Position numbers and translations under genes: made by a program. A stretch of DNA of 64,000 nt from Prochlorococcus sp. AG-402-B19 (GTDB taxonomy: Bacteria > Cyanobacteriota > Cyanobacteriia > PCC-6307 > Cyanobiaceae), in assembly GCA_003279615.1 (NCBI GenBank), contig QCHM01000004.1, positions 1-64,000 on the forward strand. Reading direction: 5' to 3'. Below the pieces are notes generated by a model. That model was not told the DNA's origin, did no database searches, and was given only the letters and a program-made list of their open reading frames with translations. Of the stretch, positions 17,314 through 24,971 are shown one piece after another (position 1 is the first letter of the stretch; each line of letters starts with the position of its first letter).

Positions 17314-17763
17314 TTATTGAAGTTTTTTTAATGCTTTTATGGCTTCTTTTATATGAGCTGGACCATTTAATAGGTCTTCAAATATATGTTTTATTATTCC
17401 TTCCGAATTTATTATATAAGTTACTCTTCCTTCAATAAATCCTAGTTTTTTCGGTACTCCAAATTGATTTCTAAGAATATTATTTTGGTCGCAAAGTAAT
17501 GGATACTGAAGTTTATTTTTATTTGCAAACTCTAGATGACTTTTAGTACTACCATTGCTTATTCCCCACACCTCCGCACCTAGAATTTTGAAAAGGTCAT
17601 ATTTGTCTCGGAATCCACAAGCCTCAATAGTACAACCTGGCGTATCGTCTTTCGGGTAAAAAAATAAAACCAGAGATTTGTTCAATTTATTTGATGTTCT
17701 GATTTTACCGTTTTGATCTTTCAATGAAAATGATGGAATCTGATCACCAATTTTCAGCTTCAC
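17314..17763 (-). CDS. bcp: Peroxiredoxin of the Bcp/PrxQ type
   Basis: This is a thiol peroxidase that reduces H2O2 and organic peroxides with thioredoxin. Its 149 residues match the family length. The motif FFYPKDDTPGCTIEACGFRD places the peroxidatic Cys at 44 and the resolving Cys at 49, five residues apart, which is the alpha-helical PrxQ arrangement. It stands alone on the minus strand; the thioredoxin gene of this window is far away (46079-46402). Confidence 0.95.
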   Translation of the reverse strand: MKLKIGDQIPSFSLKDQNGKIRTSNKLNKSLVLFFYPKDDTPGCTIEACGFRDKYDLFKILGAEVWGISNGSTKSHLEFANKNKLQYPLLCDQNNILRNQFGVPKKLGFIEGRVTYIINSEGIIKHIFEDLLNGPAHIKEAIKALKKLQ

Positions 17764-17889
17764 TCTGCTTAATAAAAAGGCTACTATAATTAATTTCCTT
17801 TGTTTGCGAGAGCTCTCTTTTGGAGTAAAAACAACACCTAGGCAAAGATAATAGAAATTTAGTTGTTCTAAATATCTGAGTTGAAATTA

Positions 17890-19380
17890 TTAAGTTAGTT
17901 TAGACATGAACGCATTAGCATTACGTCTGTGGTTCATTTTTTTATTAGGGTCCATTCTTTCTAAATTTCTTAAAATCATAGACAATCGATATTGATCCTT
18001 GAACTTATTTTTATAGTCATCTATAAATGTCCAAAAAAGACTATCCCAAGTTGAGCTCCAATCCTGAGATTTATAGTTAGACATTTTTCGAATATAATTA
18101 GAGCCTGAAATATATGGTTTGGTTGTAAATAGTCCTCCATTAGAAAATTGACTCATTCCATAAACATTTGGAACCATAACCCAATCATATGAATCTATAA
18201 ATAACTCCATAAACCATTTGTATACTTGATTTGGATGGAATCTGCATAGAAGCATTAAATTTCCAACTATCATTAGTCTTTCTATGTGATGTACATATCC
18301 TGTCTCTAAAATATTATGTATTGAATCATCTAAAGGCCTGATTCCTGTTTGACCAGTGTAAAAACTTACTGGTATTGGTTTATCCTCAAAATCCCAGAAG
18401 TTTCCATTTCTGAGTTCTAAGCTATTTCGTTTATACATTAATAGGATAAATTCACGCCAGCCGATAATTTGTCTAACAAATCCTTCATAGGAATTAATCC
18501 CAATATTGTTGGATTGATAAAAATCCCATGATTTATCTATTATTTGTCTCGGAGTAAGTAATCCTGAATTAATTAATGGAGAAAGAACACTATGCCAAAG
18601 TGTCCTATGATTTGAATGTATTGCATCTTCATAATCTCCAAATAAATTAAATCTTTCAATTAAAAAATTATCTAACCATTCTTCTGCATCTTTATGAGAT
18701 AATGGATAATTAAAGTTTTCTGAGCTACCATAATAATCTTTATAATTTATAGAAACTTCTTTCTTAGCTTTATCTAGGAATCTGTTTGTTTTTATAGTTG
18801 GTATTTTAGGAACTTCAATTGAATTTGGGAGCTTCTTTCTATTCATTTTGTCAAAACTCCAGGCCCCCCCTGTTGGTGAACCATCTTTCTCGATAAGTAT
18901 ATTTAGTCTTTGTCTTTGAATTTTGTAAAATTTTTTCATTCCATGTATTTTTTTTTGATTAAGTATTTCTTCAGATATATCTGAGCAAGTTAAAAACATA
19001 TCATTTTTTCTTATTTCCAACTTTGTATTACTTTTTAAACAGAAATCCTTAATTCTTTTTTCTAGCGACCAATCAAATGCTTCATAAGTAATGAAATAAT
19101 TAAAACCTTTCCTTGATAGGTAATTGAGATTATCTTCTGTTCGCCTTTCTCTTTTATGCTTTATATAAATTACATTGAAACCCTGAGACTTGAGATCTTC
19201 TTCGTAAGATTCCATAGTGGCTTTGTGGAAAATTATTTTTTGACAATGAAATTTTTGTTGCCATTGAGAATCACAACCGAAAAAAAGGTTATCCTGAATT
19301 AAAGCAATATGGTTAACATCAGAAAATTGTTTTTTTATTTTGAATAATTGATTGGGAAAAACCAGGAAAATCTTTCTCAA
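17890..19380 (-). CDS. Photolyase/cryptochrome-like protein (COG3046 family) lacking three Fe-S cysteines
   Basis: This 496-residue protein belongs to the prokaryotic 6-4 photolyase/CryPro family, which binds FAD and normally a 4Fe-4S cluster. Family signatures are MRKIFLVFPNQLF at the N-terminus, EGFVRQIIGWREF, ETGYVHHIERLMIVGNLMLL, SYDWVMVPNVYGMSQFSNGG and KPYISGSNYIRKMSNY. One cluster Cys candidate is kept (about residue 379, LMLLCRFHP). The stretch that normally carries the other three Cys reads NYKSQDWSSTWDSLFWTF, shortened and without any Cys. It is downstream of the DUF2805 and DUF2256 genes. Activity as a repair enzyme is uncertain. Confidence 0.88.
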   Translation of the reverse strand: MRKIFLVFPNQLFKIKKQFSDVNHIALIQDNLFFGCDSQWQQKFHCQKIIFHKATMESYEEDLKSQGFNVIYIKHKRERRTEDNLNYLSRKGFNYFITYEAFDWSLEKRIKDFCLKSNTKLEIRKNDMFLTCSDISEEILNQKKIHGMKKFYKIQRQRLNILIEKDGSPTGGAWSFDKMNRKKLPNSIEVPKIPTIKTNRFLDKAKKEVSINYKDYYGSSENFNYPLSHKDAEEWLDNFLIERFNLFGDYEDAIHSNHRTLWHSVLSPLINSGLLTPRQIIDKSWDFYQSNNIGINSYEGFVRQIIGWREFILLMYKRNSLELRNGNFWDFEDKPIPVSFYTGQTGIRPLDDSIHNILETGYVHHIERLMIVGNLMLLCRFHPNQVYKWFMELFIDSYDWVMVPNVYGMSQFSNGGLFTTKPYISGSNYIRKMSNYKSQDWSSTWDSLFWTFIDDYKNKFKDQYRLSMILRNLERMDPNKKMNHRRNANAFMSKLT

Positions 19381-19481
19381 TTTAGTCGATTAATAAATTT
19401 GTTACTTCTCGAAAAATATTTAAGAAGTTATTTTTATAAAATAACTGGAATCTTTTTTAAGTGCGAAAAAAGCAAATATGG

Positions 19482-19613
19482 TTAGTTTTGATTTTTTCTT
19501 TTTCTACATCTTTCTGAACAGTAGATGACATTCTCCCAGTCTTTCGCCCATTTTTTTCTCCAATGAAAATCTCTCAAGCAAATCGGACAATTTTTTATCA
19601 ATTTCAATTTCAC
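19482..19613 (-). CDS. DUF2256 small zinc-finger-like protein
   Basis: A 43-residue protein was found by reading the minus strand directly. It starts GTG at 19613-19611, reads [20 protein letters not shown] and continues [18 protein letters not shown]. The CPIC and YCSERC pairs can hold one zinc ion, and the WRKKWA..W core is the hallmark of DUF2256. Its GTGA start overlaps the TGA of the upstream TIGR03643 gene, implying coupled translation. DUF2256 genes often accompany COG3046 photolyases, as here. Function is unknown. Confidence 0.85.
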   Translation of the reverse strand: MKLKLIKNCPICLRDFHWRKKWAKDWENVIYCSERCRKRKNQN

Positions 19614-19807
19614 TTCTGGTTAGTTGATTTGAATTTTGTCTTCTTGTCAGGGAAGCCATGCTTTAATTTCCTTCCAGTGACCCTTTTTCTCCACATTTTA
19701 AAAGAAGATGTTTTTAAATTAGATCGCATTAAATGAATAACTTCCTTCTCTTTGAGGTTGAATTGAAAATCGATCGCATCAAAAGGTGTCCTATCCTCCC
19801 ATGCCAT
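19610..19807 (-). CDS. TIGR03643 / DUF2805 family protein
   Basis: This 65-residue basic protein reads [20 protein letters not shown], then [30 protein letters not shown], close to the family consensus over its whole length. The pattern of helix-turn-helix followed by a basic tail suggests nucleic-acid contact, but nothing is proven. It is the first gene of a minus-strand trio with DUF2256 and the photolyase-like gene. Confidence 0.85.
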   Translation of the reverse strand: MAWEDRTPFDAIDFQFNLKEKEVIHLMRSNLKTSSFKMWRKRVTGRKLKHGFPDKKTKFKSTNQK

Positions 19808-20334
19808 TTCGAGAATGCGATCAATTTCAGATGAATTTAGCCTTTTAAGTACGATTTAATTACAAAAAACTAAATAAATTTTAGAAGAGATTTGTCATTA
19901 GTATCGGTACGTATATCCCTAAGAATTTTCTTGGATTTATAAAACTCCATTGTCAATCAATTTGTTTTGGATGTATGAAATGAATTATTTGTTCTCACAC
20001 TAATGATTGATTTTTGTTATGACAGACTCTGTTGATAGGAATTGAAGTCGAAGTTCGTTTCTCTGTCAACATTGGAAGAGTGCTTGCGCTCTTCCAACAA
20101 TAAAAACTCTTTCAATAGTTAAGTAGAACTTATCTATTTTTTGCGTTTCGAAATATCAAGCTTATCTAGTATATTGTTTTGTATAAATAGTCACTAATCG
20201 CATTGTTTAGTTTTACTTATGTACAAGTATAAAATGATGTTTGATTATTAATCAATGCTTGTTTATTTTGGTTTTTGATAGTTAAAAAGTCTACTGACTT
20301 GTAGTCTGGAAAATATATATTCCCCCTGTTTTAT
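19808..20334. other. Intergenic and leader region before the first pcb gene
   Basis: About 527 bp separate two divergent units. No coding frame stands out. The region holds a strong hairpin (20072-20097) and an AT-rich zone directly before the first pcb start. It probably contains promoters for both directions and possibly a long pcb leader or a small RNA. Confidence 0.5.
20072..20097 (+). ncRNA. Strong 11-bp hairpin with tetraloop, candidate sRNA or leader element
   Basis: TTGGAAGAGTG (20072-20082) pairs with CGCTCTTCCAA (20087-20097) across a CTTG loop; ten pairs are Watson-Crick and one is G-T. No run of T follows, so it is not a typical terminator. It is 238 bp before the first pcb ATG. 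It could be part of a small RNA or the pcb 5' leader. The family is not recognised, and the strand is assumed from the downstream gene. Confidence 0.3.
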
Positions 20335-21399
20335 ATGCAGACCTATGGAAATCCAGATGTCACCTATGGGTGGTGGGCTGGTAATTCAAGGGTTACAAAC
20401 CGCGCTGGAAAGTTTATTGCGGCCCATGCAGGTCATACGGGCCTAATTTCATTTGCTGCAGGAGCTAGCACTCTTTGGGAGCTAGCCAGGTTTGATCCTT
20501 CTATAGCCATGGGGCATCAAAGCTCTATTTTTCTTGCTCATCTTGCATCTATTGGTATTGGATTTGATGATGCTGGAGTTTGGACTGGAGCCAATGTTGC
20601 TTCAGTAGCAATTGTCCATATTATTGCTTCTCTTGTTTATGCAGGAGGAGCTCTTTCTCACTCTCTTCTCTTTGATGGGGATTTGGCTGATGGGCCAGGA
20701 CCTACTACTCAAAAATTCAAGCTTGAATGGGACAACCCTGATAATTTGACATTTATTTTGGGTCACCATCTTATTTTCTTTGGGGTCGCTTGTATCGCTT
20801 TTGTTGAATGGGCAAGAATTCACGGAATTTATGACCCAGCATTAGGAGCTGTTAGACAAGTTGAGTACAACCTTAATTTGACAAATATTTGGAATCATCA
20901 GTTTGATTTCTTAGCTATTGATAATCTTGAAGACGTTTTGGGCGGCCATGCATTTTTAGCTTTTGTTGAGATAACAGGTGGTGCTTTCCATATCGCAACT
21001 AAGCAGGTAGGAGAATACACAGAATTTAAAGGAGCTAATATCCTTTCTGCCGAGGCTGTTTTATCTTTCTCATTGGCAGGTATTGGTTGGATGGCGATTG
21101 TTGCAGCATTCTGGTGCGCAACAAATACAACTGTTTATCCCGAAGCTTGGTTTGGAGAACCTTTAGCTTTGAAATTTGGTATTTCTCCCTATTGGATCGA
21201 TACTGTAGATGTAAGTGAGAGCACTGCATTAGCAGGTCACACCACGCGAGCTGCTTTAACAAATGTCCATTATTATTTTGGATTCTTCTTTTTACAAGGT
21301 CATTTATGGCACGCTATTCGTGCATTAGGCTTTGACTTTAGGAGAGTTACAAATGCTGTTGCTGGTTTGGATAGGGCACAAATTACTCTTAATGACTAA
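20335..21399 (+). CDS. pcb: Divinyl-chlorophyll a/b-binding light-harvesting protein Pcb (copy 1)
   Basis: This is an intrinsic thylakoid antenna of the CP43/IsiA superfamily that replaces phycobilisomes in Prochlorococcus. Its 354 residues begin MQTYGNPDVTYGWWAGNSRV, have six membrane helices and many chlorophyll-ligating His (HTGLISFAAGAS, MGHQSS, LGHHLIFFGV, NHQFDF, HAFLAFVE, NVHYYFGFFFLQGHLWHAIR), and lack the large lumenal loop of CP43. It is first in an array of five. It is followed by a terminator at 21427-21458. Whether it serves PSI or PSII cannot be settled from sequence alone. Confidence 0.96.
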   Translation: MQTYGNPDVTYGWWAGNSRVTNRAGKFIAAHAGHTGLISFAAGASTLWELARFDPSIAMGHQSSIFLAHLASIGIGFDDAGVWTGANVASVAIVHIIASLVYAGGALSHSLLFDGDLADGPGPTTQKFKLEWDNPDNLTFILGHHLIFFGVACIAFVEWARIHGIYDPALGAVRQVEYNLNLTNIWNHQFDFLAIDNLEDVLGGHAFLAFVEITGGAFHIATKQVGEYTEFKGANILSAEAVLSFSLAGIGWMAIVAAFWCATNTTVYPEAWFGEPLALKFGISPYWIDTVDVSESTALAGHTTRAALTNVHYYFGFFFLQGHLWHAIRALGFDFRRVTNAVAGLDRAQITLND

Positions 21400-21426
21400 C
21401 TAATTCAATTATATGGATACCCAATG

Positions 21427-21458
21427 AAAGCTCCGTAATATTTTTGCGGGGCTTTTTT
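21427..21458 (+). terminator. Terminator after pcb copy 1
   Basis: AAAGCTCCG (21427-21435) pairs with CGGGGCTTT, including one G-T pair, around a loop rich in A and T, and a run of seven T follows. Confidence 0.8.
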
Positions 21459-21618
21459 TATTGCTAAGAAATTGTTTGATATTATTAAGTATTCTCAAAT
21501 CCCTTTTGATACTAATTTTTTAAGCAAAATCAATGAATAATTACAGTTCTTCTATTGATTAGTTTTGTGCATTAAATAAAGACCTTTTACGATTTCAAGC
21601 AAATTTATTGCACTAAAT

Positions 21619-21656
21619 GTAAGGTAGGTCGAATTTCGACTTCAATTTCCTCAATT
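21619..21656 (+). promoter_or_regulatory. Leader element shared by pcb copies 2 and 5
   Basis: The leader TGTAAGGTAG followed by AATTTCGACTT, ending near AATTATGCAG at the start codon, also occurs before copy 5 (26227-26264). Copy 3 keeps only TGTAAGGT (23499-23506). The conservation in sequence and distance to the ATG suggests a common 5' UTR or translation control element left by duplication. Confidence 0.45.
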
Positions 21657-22745
21657 ATGCAGTCCTACGGAAACCCAGACGTCACCTACGGGTGGTGGGT
21701 TGGTAATTCTGTCGTAACAAATAAGTCAAGCCGATTTATTGGCTCGCATGTTGCTCATACAGGATTGATTTGTTTTGCAGCTGGTGCCAACACACTTTGG
21801 GAGCTCGCTAGATACAACCCAGATATTCCAATGGGACACCAAGGAATGGTGAGCATCCCACATCTTGCTTCTATTGGTATTGGATTTGATCCAACTGGAA
21901 CAGTATTCGACGGAACATCAATCGCTTTTATCGGCGTATTCCATTTGATTTGCTCAATGGTCTATGCGGGGGCAGGCCTATTGCACTCTCTGATTTTTAG
22001 CGAAGACACCCAAAATAGTTCAGGCTTATTTGCTGATGATCGTCCTGAGCATCGCCAAGCAGCTAGATACAAGCTTGAATGGGATAACCCAGATAATCAG
22101 ACATTTATTCTTGGTCACCATTTGATTTTCTTTGGTGTCGCATGTATATGGTTTGTTGAGTGGGCCAGAATTCATGGGATTTACGATCCTGCATTGGGAG
22201 CTGTTCGACAAGTTGAGTACAACCTGAACTTGACCAATATCTGGAATCATCAATTTGATTTCTTAGCTATTGATAGTCTTGAAGATGTTATGGGTGGACA
22301 TGCCTTCTTAGCATTTGTTGAGATCACCGGAGGAGCTTTCCATATTGCTACCAAGCAAGTTGGTGAATACACAGAGTTCAAAGGAAAGAATATTCTTTCT
22401 GCAGAAGCTGTACTTTCATGGTCTCTAGCAGGAATTGGTTGGATGGCAATTATTGCTGCTTTCTGGTGTGCAACCAATACAACTGTTTATCCAGAGGCTT
22501 GGTATGGAGAAACATTAGCTCTTAAATTTGGCATCTCTCCTTATTGGATTGATACTGCTGATATGACTGGAGTAGTTAGTGGCCATACTTCACGAGCTTG
22601 GCTTACAAATGTTCATTACTATCTTGGCTTCTTCTTTATTCAAGGTCACCTTTGGCATGCAATTCGTGCTCTAGGATTTGATTTCAAGAAGGTTACTGAT
22701 TCAATTAGCAATCTTGATAGCGCTAGGGTTACCCTTTCTGACTAA
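21657..22745 (+). CDS. pcb: Divinyl-chlorophyll a/b-binding light-harvesting protein Pcb (copy 2)
   Basis: This 362-residue Pcb antenna protein starts MQSYGNPDVTYGWWVGNSVV. Its plan is the same as copy 1, with six membrane helices and the conserved His set. It differs in the first lumenal part (GMVSIPHLASIGIGFDPTGT in place of SSIFLAHLAS) and in a longer stromal loop (FSEDTQNSSGLFADDRPEHR). Its central part shares a 47-nt identical tract with copy 3 (22236-22282 against 24088-24134). It has its own leader and a strong terminator. Confidence 0.96.
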   Translation: MQSYGNPDVTYGWWVGNSVVTNKSSRFIGSHVAHTGLICFAAGANTLWELARYNPDIPMGHQGMVSIPHLASIGIGFDPTGTVFDGTSIAFIGVFHLICSMVYAGAGLLHSLIFSEDTQNSSGLFADDRPEHRQAARYKLEWDNPDNQTFILGHHLIFFGVACIWFVEWARIHGIYDPALGAVRQVEYNLNLTNIWNHQFDFLAIDSLEDVMGGHAFLAFVEITGGAFHIATKQVGEYTEFKGKNILSAEAVLSWSLAGIGWMAIIAAFWCATNTTVYPEAWYGETLALKFGISPYWIDTADMTGVVSGHTSRAWLTNVHYYLGFFFIQGHLWHAIRALGFDFKKVTDSISNLDSARVTLSD

Positions 22746-22768
22746 ATCATTGGTTTTTAAGATTCCAA

Positions 22769-22807
22769 TAAAAAAGAGTCTCGTCATAAGACGAGACTCT
22801 TTTTTTT
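22769..22807. terminator. Strong bidirectional terminator between pcb copy 2 and the 68-residue ORF
   Basis: AGAGTCTCGTC (22775-22785) is perfectly inverted at 22790-22800 with an ATAA loop, flanked by A6 on the left and T7 on the right, so it can serve both strands. Confidence 0.92.
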
Positions 22808-22842
22808 GTGATAAAAAAAATTAAAATCTAATTTAATTTTTT

Positions 22843-23049
22843 TTAGTTTTTATAGTTTTCAGGCTTTGCCCATGGGTCGATTCTTTTGGAGTCATCAGAA
22901 TAATAAAAGAATTGAGATGCTCCAAAAACTGCTCCTAATCCACATAGAGCAGCTGCTACATTAAAACCACCTGATGGTTTGATTAAACCAATATCTGATG
23001 GGTGTGGAAGCTGAGTGGCAAAATCAAGAAGGTGAGAAAAATCAATCAT
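22843..23049 (-). CDS. 68-residue single-TM protein inside the pcb array
   Basis: This small protein reads MIDFSHLLDFATQLPHPSDI, then a glycine/alanine-rich membrane span (FNVAAALCGLGAVFGASQFF) and a charged tail (SDDSKRIDPWAKPENYKN). One TM helix with a soluble tail recalls low-molecular-mass photosystem subunits, but it matches none I know (not PsaI, PsaJ, PsaM or Psb peptides). It lies on the minus strand between plus-strand pcb copies 2 and 3 and ends towards a shared terminator. The location suggests, without proof, a role with the antenna. Confidence 0.65.
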   Translation of the reverse strand: MIDFSHLLDFATQLPHPSDIGLIKPSGGFNVAAALCGLGAVFGASQFFYYSDDSKRIDPWAKPENYKN

Positions 23050-23164
23050 TGAGTAAAAAAATTGTTTTTATTGATAACCCAGGTGGCCACTATGCCAAAC
23101 CCGTGTTTGAGGATATTACATTAATTTGAGAACTAAGAGAGATATACAAAATTTTCTTAGTCAT

Positions 23165-23359
23165 TTAAAACCCTTTGGGTTGAGATTTCTTTTTAGGGGG
23201 TTCTTCATTTTCAATTAGTTCTTTGGATCTGTAATTTTTTTGAATAAGATAGAAAGCTATTGCAATTAGACAAATACCAAGAAGGGCAAACCATATTATT
23301 CCTGCAAAATAAGGCAGTCCATGAAGGTCTTGCAATTCAAGTTGTAAAGCCGATTTCAT
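23165..23359 (-). CDS. 64-residue single-TM protein inside the pcb array
   Basis: It reads MKSALQLELQDLHGLPYFAG, then a membrane helix (IIWFALLGICLIAIAFYLI) and a basic, proline-lysine tail (EEPPKKKSQPKGF). It is codirectional with the 68-residue gene downstream (115-bp gap) and divergent from pcb copy 3. I recognise no family. Composition and placement support a genuine small thylakoid or plasma membrane protein. Positive-inside reasoning puts the tail in the cytoplasm. Confidence 0.65.
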   Translation of the reverse strand: MKSALQLELQDLHGLPYFAGIIWFALLGICLIAIAFYLIQKNYRSKELIENEEPPKKKSQPKGF

Positions 23360-23538
23360 TTTTTGATATTTAAATTTTTCTTTGGTATTTCCATGAAAAC
23401 CTAGTTTGGTTGCGGGTTAAGGCAATTTGAAGAAAAAAAACTTTACTACTTCTGTATAAGACCTTATTACTATTAGTAGTTTTTGAATTGAGCTGCCTGT
23501 AAGGTGTGCTCACCGTATTACGCCAAAAATCTTAAATC

Positions 23539-24585
23539 ATGCAGACCTACGGAAACCCGGATGTCACCTATGGTTGGTGGGCTGGAAATGCTGGGGTTAC
23601 TAACAAATCTGGTAAATTCATTGCTGCTCACATTGCTCATACTGGGCTAATAGCCTTTGCAGCAGGTGGAAGTACTCTTTGGGAACTGGCAAGATACAAT
23701 CCTGAGATCCCAATGGGCCATCAGAGTTCTATCTTTCTTGCTCATTTAGCTTCAATAGGTATCGGCTTTGATGAGGCTGGTGCTTGGACAGGTGCAGGTG
23801 TGGCCTCTATTGCCATTGTGCATTTGGTTCTTTCCATGGTGTATGGAGCCGGTGGATTATTGCACTCAGTGCTATTCGTTGGTGACATGCAAGATTCAGA
23901 GGTTCCTCAAGCTAGAAAGTTCAAGCTTGAGTGGGATAACCCAGATAATCAGACTTTTATACTTGGTCACCATTTACTTTTCTTCGGTGTTGCCTGTATA
24001 TGGTTTGTTGAGTGGGCCAGAATCCATGGGATTTATGATCCAGCAATAGGAGCTGTTCGACAAGTCGAGTACAACCTTAATCTGACTAATATCTGGAATC
24101 ATCAATTTGATTTCTTAGCTATTGATAGTCTTGAGGATGTATTAGGTGGTCATGCATTCTTAGCATTTGTTGAGATCACAGGAGGAGCTTTCCATATCGC
24201 TACTAAGCAAGTTGGCGAGTATACAAAGTTTAAAGGAGCTGGTCTTCTCTCTGCTGAATCAATTCTTTCCTTCTCTTTAGCTGGTATTGGTTGGATGGCT
24301 GTAGTGGCTGCCTTCTGGTGTGCTCAGAACACAACTGTTTATCCAGAAGCATGGTATGGAGAAGCATTAATATTGAAGTTTGGAATTGCTCCTTATTGGA
24401 TTGACAGTGTTGATCTCTCTGGAGGCCCAGCTTTCTTCGGTCATACTACTAGAGCTGCTCTTTCAAATGTTCATTATTACTTTGGTTTCTTCTTCCTACA
24501 AGGTCATTTATGGCATGCCTTAAGAGCTATGGGATTTGACTTTAAGAAAGTTCTTAAAGAGCCTCTTCCTGCTCAGCTTTATTGA
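23539..24585 (+). CDS. pcb: Divinyl-chlorophyll a/b-binding light-harvesting protein Pcb (copy 3)
   Basis: This 348-residue Pcb, the shortest of the five, starts MQTYGNPDVTYGWWAGNAGV. It keeps the six-helix plan and the His ligands listed for copy 1, and has a short stromal loop (FVGDMQDSEVPQARKF). It ends FDFKKVLKEPLPAQLY, without the extended tail of the others. It shares long near-identical DNA with copy 2 in the central helices. It is divergent from the 64-residue small membrane gene. Confidence 0.96.
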   Translation: MQTYGNPDVTYGWWAGNAGVTNKSGKFIAAHIAHTGLIAFAAGGSTLWELARYNPEIPMGHQSSIFLAHLASIGIGFDEAGAWTGAGVASIAIVHLVLSMVYGAGGLLHSVLFVGDMQDSEVPQARKFKLEWDNPDNQTFILGHHLLFFGVACIWFVEWARIHGIYDPAIGAVRQVEYNLNLTNIWNHQFDFLAIDSLEDVLGGHAFLAFVEITGGAFHIATKQVGEYTKFKGAGLLSAESILSFSLAGIGWMAVVAAFWCAQNTTVYPEAWYGEALILKFGIAPYWIDSVDLSGGPAFFGHTTRAALSNVHYYFGFFFLQGHLWHALRAMGFDFKKVLKEPLPAQLY

Positions 24586-24610
24586 TTAATCAAAAACATT
24601 ATGTTTTGTA

Positions 24611-24639
24611 GAGGAGATTTATCTCCTCTTTTTTTTTTC
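24611..24639 (+). terminator. Terminator after pcb copy 3
   Basis: GAGGAGA (24611-24617) pairs with TCTCCTC (24622-24628) across a TTTA loop, followed by about ten T residues. Confidence 0.9.
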
Positions 24640-24971
24640 AAATTTCTATCTTTTGATTTTTGATCAGTTTTAAAAAAATCAATTGGTTTTACTTCGTTGA
24701 AATTTTTTTATCAAATTATTGTTAGATCCTCTGCATTTATCTTCTTTGATCGATTCTTCGAGAATTTGGAAAGCCTAAATCAAGATATAACTAGGCTTTG
24801 AAAGATTTCTGCTGTTTCCTCTAGACAATATATAAGCTTGCATATATTCGTTTTTATTTTTGAAATCGGCAAAAATAGTCAAACTAAATAACGACCTCTA
24901 ACTATTTTGCACATATCATTTCAGCAGCGTGTAATCTGCACGCATATTTCGCCTGTATCGCTTAAAAAATT
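24640..24971. other. Upstream region of pcb copy 4
   Basis: About 330 bp without a coding frame. It contains CGACCTCTAACTATT (24892-24906), nearly repeated upstream of copy 5 (GACCTCTAACTATT, 26190-26203), which may mark a shared promoter element. Otherwise the sequence is AT-rich with no recognisable RNA gene. Confidence 0.45.
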
